64,000 nt of DNA from Chlorophyllum brunneum. Its lineage: Eukaryota; Basidiomycota; Agaricomycetes; Agaricales; Agaricaceae. Every line of letters starts with the position of its first letter. The first letter of the stretch is position 1. The notes below the pieces were generated by a model that was not told the DNA's origin, made no database searches, and was given only the letters and a program-made list of their open reading frames with translations. The translations under genes and the position numbers were made by a program. The DNA lies in assembly GCA_963576785.1 (NCBI GenBank), contig OY756142.1:1674001-1738000 (forward strand), read 5' to 3'. Below are positions 1-9,539 of the stretch, piece by piece.

Positions 1-1858
1 TCCACAAAAAGAAGGAAACATCTATGGCAACTGCCAACACCTGAAGGACATCCTTAGGGACTATGAAAGGTACAAGCCTTTCAGTCAGCCAAGATGAGGA
101 CAATAGAATCCTAGCTGACCTAATGCCCCTCCAGGGCTTGGTGATTGCATTCTAGAAGAAAATAAGTATGTGCCTAATAGGCTGCAACCTCCCTTGCCAG
201 CATATGAGCAGAACATTGATATTGATTTGCCCATGCTTGAGCTGAGTGAGGAAGAGCTTTGCTGATTAATTTGCAAAGGTGGTATAAAATTAATCTATTA
301 CTGCCTTTCTAAGGCTAGTATGACTTCTCCATCACCACAGCTAGTCCAATTTTGGGACCTTACCAAGTTGCCACCTACTGAGCATGACAAATGGCTTAAG
401 ACATGCCTTGAAAAGTTCAATGTGCTCAGAAAACACAACATGTACAAGTTAGTAGACTGTCCTACCAAGGGTATTAATGTTGTTAAAAATAGATGGGTTT
501 TCAACACTAAGTTAGACAGTTATCACCATACCTGACTAGTGGCAAAAGGTTTCTCACAGAAGGAAGGTCTTGACTACAATAAGCTTTTCTCTCCAGTTAT
601 CTGCTACAAAACTTCTTGTCTCTTATTCTCCTTAGCAGCAGTCAAAGATTGGGATATCAAAAGCATTAACATAAAAACCACCTATTTATATGGTGATCTG
701 GATGAAGAAATCTTTATGGAACAACCAAAAGGATTGACACTTGGACAAAATAAAGTGTGGAGGTTACAAAAAGTATTGTACAGCCTTAAGCAAGCTGGCT
801 TGGCTTGGTGGCATGTGATAATGAAGTCACTGCTTGCCATGGGTTTCAAGTGATCTCTATCTAATGCTGAAGTATATTATAATCGCTGTCCAAAGACTGG
901 CTTGATTATGAGTCTATGTCAACAATGTTGTCTTTATGGGCAAGAAGTGCCCCTTCTATTATAAAATGAAGAAAAACTTCATGGAACGATGGGAATATCA
1001 TAGCCTTAGAGAAACTACCAAGTTTCTCAGCATGACTATCTTATAAGACTGGAAGAACAAGTAGTTCTATGTTGATCAGATTTCATATCTTGATAAGGTC
1101 CTTGCTAAATTTGGTATTACCGCAAGGCTGACTCAAACACCTCTTCTAGCAAGATGTGCCTTCCTGCCCTACAAGGGTACTGTTGACCCTGAGTTCTACC
1201 AGAAGTACTAACAACTTGTTGGATCCCTGATGTATCTCATGATTGGCTCATAACCTGATATTGCTTATGCCATTGTAAAACTCAGTCAGCAGATGGCTAG
1301 TCTGTCAGAAGAACATTACAAGTATGGTTTATACTTATGCTACTACCTTCTGAGTATACAATGCTATTGCCTTGTCTTTAATGGGCAATCAAAGAAGTCC
1401 ATTCAAGACTTCTCTGATTCTGACTTTGCAGGATGTCTTGCTACATACAAGTCTACTTCTGGCAATTTAGTTCTGTTTGCTAATAGACTAGTTTCTTAGT
1501 TGAGTCGCTAACAAGCCACCATGGTATTGTCTATCACAGAAGCCAAGTATGTCACTATGTGCAAGACATCTTGTCAATTTATCAGCTACTAGGTGAGATT
1601 GGGTTCGAACAGCCTACTCCACATCTCATGTGTGACAATTTGGGATTAATCTTCTGGGCTTCTAACCCGGTTGTTGAACATTAATCTAAATATGTCACAA
1701 TTCACTGGCATTTCATCTGCAAACTTGTTGAGACAGGCAAAATAGAACTATTTTATGTGAAGTCTAAGAAGAACCCTGCTGATATCTACACAAAAAGTTT
1801 GGATATTATTAAATTCCAACAATGTCATAATTATTTATCTATTCAGTTTGGTGCTTGA
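1..1858 (+). mobile_element. Degenerate Ty1/copia retrotransposon, reverse transcriptase to RNase H (3' half)
   Basis: Conceptual translation of the plus strand gives the order expected for the end of a copia pol. It starts with the RVT_2 entry (NRWVF near 490, then LVAKGFSQ at 536-559). The fingers/palm stretch with YGDLDEEIFMEQP lies around 690-730, the catalytic loop near 915, and SLMYLM near 1230. RNase H follows (DSDFAG near 1420, STSGN, SITEAKY near 1530), and the tail HFICKLVE...NPADIYTKSL reaches a stop at 1856-1858. The frame is broken by several stops (for example 533-535 and 851-853) and by frameshifts, so it cannot be active. Gag, protease and most of integrase would lie left of the window or are lost. 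The element is AT-rich compared with the genes that follow. The superfamily is certain; the lineage is not assigned. Confidence 0.9.
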
Positions 1859-1889
1859 TTCATATTGTACTTTAAGCTAGGAAAAGTAT

Positions 1890-2329
1890 TGTCATTTGCA
1901 CTTACTACAGCTGCATTCCATGTGACTAGCTCTTCAGTATTATTTATCTAATATTTGTCATCAAGGCTACACTCTCTAACTTACATTATGCACCATTTCC
2001 TCATGTATTTCATGAGCTGACTGATTGCTATCACTCCAATTATGCTACTGGATACTGCTGATGATATTGCAGTGTTTCAAGGGACTCCATAGTCATTACT
2101 GACTCATTATGCATAGTTATTACTTATAGGTCTTAGGGTTTACTACCTAGACACTTAGTATATAAAGCAGCATATATTCCCTTATGTTTCTTAAGACAAT
2201 CTACTCGATTTCTACCTTGCTCTACTTGACTCACAGCAACTCTTACTAGTACCTTACTGTTCTACTAACTAGTTTATCAGTAAATCAGATCATTTGTCTG
2301 CTATTGCATAAATACTGTGCTATTCAACA
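1890..2329 (+). repeat. Putative 3' LTR of the copia element
   Basis: A purine-rich stretch (AGGAAAAG) lies just after the pol stop codon and is followed by TGTCATTTGC at 1890. The segment can be read to ATTCAACA at 2329, giving TGT...ACA ends, and a TATA-like TATATAAAG sits inside at about 2159. No second LTR copy is in the window to compare with, so the boundaries are inferred from end motifs only. The gag reading frame of the neighbouring gypsy element appears to continue up to about this boundary. Confidence 0.4.
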
Positions 2330-3510
2330 TAGAGGCCATAATATGACATTTTTTAGGTTTAGGAGTCAATGGTGTATGTGGGGTTCCAGTTTTACTTGTA
2401 ATAGCAGCTTTTTTCAGACAGTTGGCCAGTCTGTAATCACTGGCACAATAGATACATAAGTCTTGGTTGAAGTGACGCTGTCACTTCTGAGGCATGAGTT
2501 TGCCATCCATAGCGAGCTATTTGGACAAGGGAGATTTAGGGCTGCTAAAACTGGAGGATCCACTGGACAAGGCTAAATGGTTACTAGAGGGTTTAGAAGG
2601 AGGCTTATTCGAAGGGGTAGTTTTGCCACTGTTAGAATTGTGAGATATTGAAGGGAAAGATGAGGCAATATGTTTCTTTGGCTGTAAGGAGCTCTCCAAG
2701 TGGGATTTCTCTTGCTGATGCTCCCAGTAATGTTAGTCAATCCTATTGGCCAGTTTCTTCATTGACTTCAAATCCTCAGGTCTATCCTTAATTATCATGG
2801 TCAATAATATCCTTGATCTGAGAAGGTAGACCCTTATAGAAGTGGTGGCAGAGGTAAGTGAGGTCCTAGTTTGCCATAGCTGTGAGATGGTTGAATTTGA
2901 GTTTGTAGGTCATAATATGTTAGTCATGCTTCATGACAAGGTGTTCCAAATCATCATGAGCTTCTCCAACTAGGTTTGTGGACCCAAAGTGAGAAGTGAG
3001 TTCTTTAATAAAGGAGTCCCAATTGTTGAGCAAAGGGTCATCACTAAAGGTGATGTTCTCACTTCTAAAGTAGGTTTGGAAAAGACAGAGGACAGTACCA
3101 GACAAGTAGGTGATAGCAAAAGTGACTTTGGATTTGTCAACTTTGAACTAGTGAGGATTTGCAGTAAAGTAAAGGATGTATTGAAAGACCCAATCTTTCA
3201 GTTTGGGAGAGTCTGAGCTATCAAAAGTGTCCAGTTTGTGAGCCTTGATTTTAGAATGATTGTCAGAAGCTAAAGAACTGGGATGTTCTTGACTGTCCAA
3301 AGTTTTGGCCAGACAAGATAAAGCATAGGCCATAGCACAAGTAGGGTCTATAGGTAGTTTGTTACTATCTTTGGACAAGTTGTCATTGCCGCCTTTGGCA
3401 ACTGGTTCATTGGTGGTGATAGATAGTTGGACAGGAGTATGGTTATGGATAGTAGTGGAGGTTTGTGTAGGTTCTGTGGGTGTAGAAGAGTAGGTGAGAT
3501 AAGTAGTCAT
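2330..3510 (-). mobile_element. Ty3/gypsy gag fragment, truncated
   Basis: Read on the minus strand, an ATG at 3510 opens a Gag-like protein. Its N-terminal part is Ser/Thr/Pro-rich and includes the signature HKLDTFDSSDSPKLKDWVFQ, followed by an aromatic run ending in TANP. That is the capsid start I recognise in basidiomycete gypsy elements. Further down (3105-2920) comes FRSENITFSDDP...EAHDDLEHLVM, the usual distal capsid segment. Around 2700-2400 there is a Lys/Ser linker and a decayed zinc knuckle (CIYCASDYRLANC, where the expected His is not in register). Frames change several times and stops interrupt, so this is a relic. Protease, RT and integrase are missing: the element ends abruptly against the copia relic, which points the other way. 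Confidence 0.8.
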
Positions 3511-3836
3511 AAGGGAAGAGAGACAATACTAGAGATATCAGTCTAATAATACTGTTAAGTACAAGACTAAAGATGAGAGTATGGTCCTTATAGAATGGTG
3601 GATCAGATGGATACCACTATCTATATTGTGTATCAAGTAGATGCCAATATATCCAGCAGAGCAGGGGATATGGAGCAAATGTACAACACTGGTCCCTATT
3701 TACAACACTGGGTTTATGATAGTAGTACCATAGTAAGATTATTGTTGTCAGTTACTGCTCCCTCTGCTTGTTCTCGGAACATTCAGGTGATTATTTGGAA
3801 TATTTATTTTCTTATCTAACATCCTCCTTACCGACA
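3511..3836 (-). repeat. Putative 5' LTR and leader of the gypsy element
   Basis: On the minus strand an LTR-like start TGTCGG lies at 3836. About 220 bp further on, at 3616-3602, is TGGTATCC followed by ATCTGATCC. TGGTATC is the common initiator-tRNA primer-binding start of Ty3/gypsy elements. Gag then begins at 3510. The 3' end of the LTR could not be fixed because the bases just before the PBS-like site do not end in CA. No second LTR is present for comparison. Confidence 0.4.
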
Positions 3837-3846
3837 CCCGTGTCGG
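3831..3846. repeat. Inverted repeat at the LTR/host boundary
   Basis: CCGACACCCGTGTCGG has perfect 7-nt arms (CCGACAC / GTGTCGG) around two bases. It sits exactly where the gypsy LTR would begin. It could be LTR terminal sequence plus flanking host DNA, or a short hairpin left by the insertion. Confidence 0.5.
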
Positions 3847-4012
3847 CCAAATATTGACTGCCCGGAGCCTTGTTCAACCCCCATGAAGAGCCCAGATTAC
3901 CAAAGTTGACCATCCCATCAGAGCTATACAGCACCAAAGCCACCAACGGGAGATGCCGATCACGATTAGCGGATACTCTTGTCGTTGACATCCCCGTCCT
4001 CAAGACACCAAG
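3837..4012 (+). promoter_or_regulatory. RPL3 upstream region
   Basis: Only 176 bp separate the LTR candidate from the RPL3 start codon. The stretch is GC-richer than the retroelements. I see no clear TATA box. The ribosomal promoter and 5' UTR must either fit here or extend into the LTR. Confidence 0.4.
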
Positions 4013-5512
4013 ATGAGGTAGGTCGCTCCGGTATATTCTGTGCTAGCGTCTACTGATCACTCTGCCGCAGCCACCGTAAGGTATGTGAACTCGACCTCTG
4101 TTGTTTTTCGCAGAAACTTCAAGTTTGTCTTAGTATGAAGCCCCCCGCCATGGATCTCTTGGTTTCCTCCCAAGGAAGCGTTCCGCTCGCCACCGTGGAA
4201 AGGTCAAGTCCTTCCCCAAGGTGGGTCGAGGTCGTTTCCCAATACAGGGAGAAATGATCGACTCGTATAATCCTGTAGGATGATCCCAAGAAACTCGTCC
4301 ATTTGACTGCCTACATGGGCTACAAGGCTGGCATGACCCACGTTGTTCGCGACCTTGACCGCCCTGGATCCAGTACGCTGTGTCCTGTTGATCTGTTTCA
4401 TTTATTCTCATTATTCTCCAGAGATGCATAAGCGTGAAGTTGTGGAGGCTGTTACTGTTGTCGAGACACCACCTCTGATTGTTGTTGGTGTCGTCGGCTA
4501 CGTTGAAACCCCCCGTGGCCTCCGTACTCTGACCACGGTCTGGGCTACCCACCTTTCTGATGAGCTCAAGCGTCGCTTCTACAAGAACTGGTATCGTTCG
4601 AAGAAGAAGGCTTTTACCCGTTATGCCAAGAAGCACGCCGAGGACGGTGGCAAGTCTATCACCCGCGAACTCGAGCGTATCCGCAAATACTGCACCGTTG
4701 TCCGTGTCCTCACCCACACCCAGATCAGGAAGACTGGTCTCAGCCAGAAAAAGGCCCATCTCATGGAGATCCAGGTCAACGGTGGCTCTATAGCCGACAA
4801 GGTCGAGTTCGCCCATGGTCTTTTTGAGAAGCCCGTGGAGGTTTCCACCGTCTTTGAACAAGATGAGGTCGTTGATGTTATCGCCGTCACCAAGGGCCAT
4901 GGCTTTGAGGGTGTGACCCACCGTTGGGGTACCAAAAAGCTTCCTCGTAAAACCCATAAGGGTCTTCGCAAGGTTGCCTGCATCGGTGCCTGGCATCCTT
5001 CCAAGGTCATGTTCTCCGTTGCTCGTGCTGGTCAAAGTGCGTCACCTATCATCTTCACGTTTATATCCAGTGCCCAACGTTTAGTTTCTTACCATACCAG
5101 ACGGCTATCACCACCGCACTGAGCTTAACAAAAAGATATACCGTGTTGGTTCCGGCACCGATGAATCTAACGCTTCGACAGAGGCTGATGTCACCAAGAA
5201 ATCCATTACGCCCATGGGTGGCTTCCCTCACTACGGTATTGTCAAGAATGACTTCTTGCTCCTCAAGGGTTCTATTCCTGGAACCAAGAAGCGCGTCATT
5301 ACTATTCGCAAGTCGCTGATGGTGCACACGTCTCGTCGGGATCTCGAGAAGGTGCAGCTCAAGTTCATCGACACATCATCAAAATTCGGAGTGAGTGATT
5401 TTTTCCGAAGAATAATGATGTGGAATATTTATTCGCAATTTCTCAGCATGGCTCCTTCCAAACCTTCGAGGAGAAAGCTGCGTTCCTGGGCACTCTCAAA
5501 GTCCGAGCGTAA
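4013..5512 (+). CDS. RPL3: 60S ribosomal protein L3 (uL3)
   Basis: Seven exons: 4013-4017, 4071-4080, 4134-4220, 4279-4372, 4422-5036, 5101-5390, 5447-5512. They sum to 1167 nt, or 388 residues, matching the family length of about 387. The protein is a core large-subunit protein near the peptidyl-transferase centre. It starts [16 protein letters not shown] and carries the conserved [14 protein letters not shown] block, [15 protein letters not shown], and the W-loop region [18 protein letters not shown]. It ends [18 protein letters not shown]. The start is forced by conservation even though the first two exons are only 5 and 10 nt. A long antisense frame over this gene is a shadow. Strongly biased, pyrimidine-ending codons fit a highly expressed gene. 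Confidence 0.97.
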
Positions 5513-5766
5513 ATTTTCTCCGTTGTCATTTACAATATTTGCATTATTGTACTCTTTACCCTGAATACATGATCCCTGTTCCCGTGAGAGCATGTGACCA
5601 GATCGGGTGCGGCAAAAGTTTGTGTCCACCTGTGAGCAAGCCGAAGCACTCAACGCGTCTTTGGCCTCCACACCGATACTGCGACAGTGCACGTCTGGTG
5701 AGCATCCTCCATGATCCATTATATCGGCTTTCTAAAGAATCGCCAGGATGACTGCACGTCGTATTG

Positions 5767-7758
5767 ATGCTCAGAGCGTCCTCGCTGGGCCTCCATCTCC
5801 CGCCGACAACCATTTCCATTTTCCTACCGTGTATTCGAGCTACAGGAGCGATCATTGGCCACGAATCATGGACCTTTGTGCGCAGATATTCGGCCGCTCA
5901 TCTCTCCGTTCATTCGCGTCAAGCAGTTCACGACACGAAACTGACCACCGAGACCCTTCGACAGGGTGGAGTTGGATGTCCTGTTATCTTCTCCCCCTCA
6001 GTGACAGAGGATCAGTCATTGTCGAGTCGATTACTGGAGAGGCATACTGCCGAAGCAACTGGAGAGCAGAGGGAGAACGACACGGCGGAGGGAGCGGAAG
6101 AAAGCGCGGTAGGGATAAACCTAAATGCTACGTCGAGTTCGTTGGCGATAAAGCTTCTGGAAGAAGTCGAGGAGCCAAAGGAAACATCCCTACTCAGCCC
6201 TCACATACAGGAAGTGTCTTTTCCGTCTGGTCGTCCTTGGGTTCGACAAACAGTCAGACCACTTCGCACAAGCTCCAGAAACGGTTACGGACAACAACGA
6301 GAAGTGATCATATCCTCCATAGAAGACCAATCAGAGAATGGCGAACGAGTTTGCCGAGATATGCTCTATGTTCTCGCGACTACATCCTCGGCCGAAGATG
6401 GTTGGAAGGCATATGGTATCCTCTCAAAGCTTCAGCAACAGCACGACACCACAGAAGGCGACAACGAACCCACCACCATTATTCCCTTTGCTTGCCTTCA
6501 TCGTCTTGCGCGCCTCATATCCCAGCACATACCAAAGACGCGTACTCAGTTCCTCCGGCTCTTCTCCGTGCTGACGACGATACAGAACTGGGGCGGCGAA
6601 ATCCAGCTTCACGAGTGGAATGCACTTATCGATCATGCTGGGAAAGGTTGGCGGAAGACCCGTCCGGGGGACTTCAATAACTCTCTCAGCATCTACTATG
6701 ACATGATTTATAACCGCCCCCCTGGTTCCCGGTACTCAGATGCTGCCCTCGATGATGTCCTCAGTCCTTGCCCTGTAAATGGCCCCTTCCACAACCACCT
6801 TCCACCCACACCGGCAGTTGAACCTGATATTCATACTTATACTACCCTAATCGACATCGCCGCCCGAACCAATCATCCTCCAACATTGCATCGCGCTACT
6901 ACGCTGCTCAAGCAAGCTAATTTACCTCCAAACAGGATCACACATCTTGCTCTGCTCAAGTATTTCACCACCAAGAAACAGCTTTCGGGTGTTCGTTCCA
7001 CTATCGTCAAGATGAAGGAACAAAACCTGGAGCTTGGGGTGGATGGGCTGAATGCATGTATGTGGGCGTACGGGCATAACAACCGAGTTGACGTGGTCAT
7101 GACGATCTATCGCCTACTCCGCCACAATGTCGTGCCAGAAGAACACGACGACTTTGATGACATTCCCTCCGTGGAAGCGCAGCTTCGGCTCGAAGAAGGC
7201 ATCGTCATTGCACCCAATTGGAAGCCAAACGAGGTGACCTTCACGCTCATGGTTCAGACCATGGCTTATCATGGGAATCTCCTTGCCGCCCTAAGCGTTT
7301 TCATCGATATGCTATCAACTCCAAACCTTGAACAGGGTGCGCCTCTAGCCCTGGATGAGAATGATGAACTCCGACCGATGCTCTACTCCCCGACAATCCA
7401 CATATACCGCGCTATGTTCCTTGGCTTCTCTCGCCACGGCATCAGCTCGAACACTGGTTCCCGCTCTCCGACACACCTAAATCCGGTTTCGGACGGCCCA
7501 GAATGGAACCTCGAAAACTTACAGAGCATTTTCGAGAAATTTCTTGAACTCCCCTCGGATACTAAGATATCAGAATCGACCATCTTCTGGACACTGAATT
7601 CGTTCAGTAGAACAAGCGGTCATGACGTTGGACTCTTGCGAACCGTCTGGCGACAGATGGAAGACCGGTTCGGGTCATTTAAAGGAGGACCTCGTCATCG
7701 ACTAACGAAGTGGAGATACAAGTTATTCCCAGACGCGAACAAGCTAGAGGATTCTTGA
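5767..7758 (+). CDS. Pentatricopeptide-repeat protein, probably mitochondrial
   Basis: Single exon of 663 residues from the ATG at 5767. The N-terminus (MLRASSLGLHLPPTT, then Arg/Ser-rich with RRYSA near residue 40) looks like a mitochondrial presequence. The region after residue 350 contains helical-hairpin repeats of PPR type, for example PDIHTYTTLIDIAARTN followed by NRITHLALLKYF, then LGVDGLNACMWAYGHNNRVD and PNEVTFTLMVQTMAYHGN. Fungal PPR proteins typically bind organellar transcripts in RNA maturation or translation. The target cannot be read from sequence. The N-terminal third is low-similarity and Ser/Glu-rich. It converges on AMMECR1 with about 100 bp between stop codons. Confidence 0.85.
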   Translation: MLRASSLGLHLPPTTISIFLPCIRATGAIIGHESWTFVRRYSAAHLSVHSRQAVHDTKLTTETLRQGGVGCPVIFSPSVTEDQSLSSRLLERHTAEATGEQRENDTAEGAEESAVGINLNATSSSLAIKLLEEVEEPKETSLLSPHIQEVSFPSGRPWVRQTVRPLRTSSRNGYGQQREVIISSIEDQSENGERVCRDMLYVLATTSSAEDGWKAYGILSKLQQQHDTTEGDNEPTTIIPFACLHRLARLISQHIPKTRTQFLRLFSVLTTIQNWGGEIQLHEWNALIDHAGKGWRKTRPGDFNNSLSIYYDMIYNRPPGSRYSDAALDDVLSPCPVNGPFHNHLPPTPAVEPDIHTYTTLIDIAARTNHPPTLHRATTLLKQANLPPNRITHLALLKYFTTKKQLSGVRSTIVKMKEQNLELGVDGLNACMWAYGHNNRVDVVMTIYRLLRHNVVPEEHDDFDDIPSVEAQLRLEEGIVIAPNWKPNEVTFTLMVQTMAYHGNLLAALSVFIDMLSTPNLEQGAPLALDENDELRPMLYSPTIHIYRAMFLGFSRHGISSNTGSRSPTHLNPVSDGPEWNLENLQSIFEKFLELPSDTKISESTIFWTLNSFSRTSGHDVGLLRTVWRQMEDRFGSFKGGPRHRLTKWRYKLFPDANKLEDS

Positions 7759-7859
7759 TGATATGGCTTCGTGGATCCCTCAGTTCTCATCATTTCTTGC
7801 CATTACAAAACTAGATTGGCTACCATTGACAACCTCCGCATATTGCCATTCGCTGACCT

Positions 7860-8814
7860 TCAAACTCCAGCCTCCTGCTGCTCCCGCCACAGGCGATACT
7901 CATCCCATGTCACGTAACATCTCTTACTCTGGTATCTCCGAAGCTTGATGCTCCTGCGGAGGTCCTCCGTAATGACTCCATTCCACCCAGCCTTTTGGAT
8001 GGCACTGTCTATGGCTTCAAGTTTATCCCATCCTTGCTCAGGCATGACTTCAGGGAGATAGGTAGAGGAGAACGATCTATGGGAGGACAAACGAGGCAAG
8101 TTGGGGTTGGATGATAAGGGAGTGGGTGCACCCGAGGAGGACGGGGTGATCAGGGAGGGATGAGGAAAGGTGATGCAGATTCCGTGTACACCAATTATCC
8201 AGTCGAGGTAGGACTGTGCATCCTCAAAATTTGTAAGCAGGGAGACTCTGGATTTGAGTGGAAACACATATCAAGGATGCATGTGCGTGCATGGGGGAGG
8301 AGCGAAAAAAAGGGGAACCAATGTCAATATTAGATTATCAGGCCTGTTTTGAAAAGTGGAACTGTGCGAGAGCAAAAGAAAGGGAAGGAAAGGGAATGTA
8401 GGACATACCCGCATTCGAGCGTTTCAAGCTCACTCTTGTCTATCTTCCTGAAACGAGAATCTCGGAAGGCACTTATAAGCGCATAGTCGGCGAGACCGTC
8501 TCTGATGGGCATGGGCTCGAAATTGCCAATGCAGCCTCGCAGGCGAGGTGAACGTCCTGGGCGGGATGGGCGTGTGTTCCAGGTCACGAACAAGGGGCTG
8601 TGACATGGTCGATTCATCTTGGCCTCACTAGCACTAGGCAGGAGACTCACTATTTCTCATCAGGGAACACAGGAGGGACTGGCTTCGCATGCGTAAGAGC
8701 ACAATAGAGTGTGTCAAAGGCGTGATAGCAGTGCTCGGGAATACAAACGTCCTCTGCCATTTCTGGCACGGGGTCCTTGAGCTCCGCCGCAGGGCTCGGA
8801 GGGACAAGTGCCAT
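7860..8814 (-). CDS. AMMECR1: AMMECR1-domain protein
   Basis: Three exons on the minus strand (8814-8651, 8597-8409, 8247-7860), 246 residues. The fold is the conserved AMMECR1 domain found from archaea to humans. Visible are CYHAFDTLYCAL at the start, YPLFVTW, the family signature RLRGCIGNF, ALISAFRDSRF, SLLTNFEDAQSYLDW, GVHGI, TYLPEVMPEQGWDK and the C-terminal LRRYQSKRCYVTWDEY. A Pro/Ser-rich insertion of about 35 residues interrupts the domain after GVHGICITF. The human protein is linked to a contiguous-gene syndrome on the X chromosome. Its biochemical activity is not settled, so no function is asserted here. The chosen ATG is the first in frame upstream of the domain, and phases close exactly. 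Confidence 0.93.
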
Positions 8815-9539
8815 CGATGAGAAGGACGACGCTGCGGCTGCGAGGGATTTGAGGAGAGAGTGGAGGTGCGAGAGCAGAGGCAGCCCGAATAAGGGGGGGG
8901 GGTGGCACGGCTAACAAGGGAGGCGGTGGAAGAGCCAGGCAATCTTTATATACCAAGAATGAATATATACAAATATATAAATAATATGCCTCACGACCGC
9001 ACCAACACAGGGACAGGTTTTCGGGGCTTGCCAGTGTGCGGACAGACACAGAATCCGAGTCTGCCCACGTTTTTAATGATCGATGGAGGGTATTAAACTG
9101 ATTCATTACACGATCCTCTGATGATGCATGATTCCTGAGTAAGAAAGAAGTGAATCCACGGTACGGCATGGGACATATGTACTTAAGGTAGGTAGTGCAG
9201 ATATAAGCTAGATAAAGCGAACCTAAGGCAAACAGAGAAGACGAAAGGCAGTTTCATCTCGGCATTCCAAAGTCCGAGGCTTGAGTGAGATGTGAGGAGG
9301 AAGTGTGATCATGTACGAGAGAACATGCGAGAGAGGGAAATAGAGATAGCGATAGAGGCCGGAAGGAAATTGGATGTGATCGCAAGACGAGTAATGAGGT
9401 AAAAATATGAGAAGGTGATGGGCAGCAGAATCAGACTGGAGATGGAGATAAGAAAGAATAAGTGATCAGAGAGAGGCGAGAGGGAAAAGAGCGCTGGGAT
9501 GAAGGGAGTGTGTTGTGAGGTGGCACGCGGCATGGGTTG
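8815..9539. other. Intergenic: AMMECR1 promoter side and Rab 3' side
   Basis: About 725 bp between the AMMECR1 start and the Rab stop codon, both minus-strand genes. It contains a G-run (8896-8904), an AT-rich stretch around 8955-8985 and purine-rich DNA from 9290 to 9480. I see no supported gene, tRNA or repeat. Confidence 0.5.

Noticed and set aside
4130..5035. 301-residue minus-strand frame over RPL3
   Set aside because: Antisense shadow of a strongly codon-biased gene. It has no splice support, and RPL3 on the other strand is certain.
5748..6680. 310-residue plus frame overlapping the PPR gene
   Set aside because: It lies in another frame of the PPR coding region. The PPR frame has presequence and repeats; this one has neither.
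8890..8910. G-run as a possible telomere-like or quadruplex element
   Set aside because: A single run of nine G without further runs at suitable spacing; no repeat structure.
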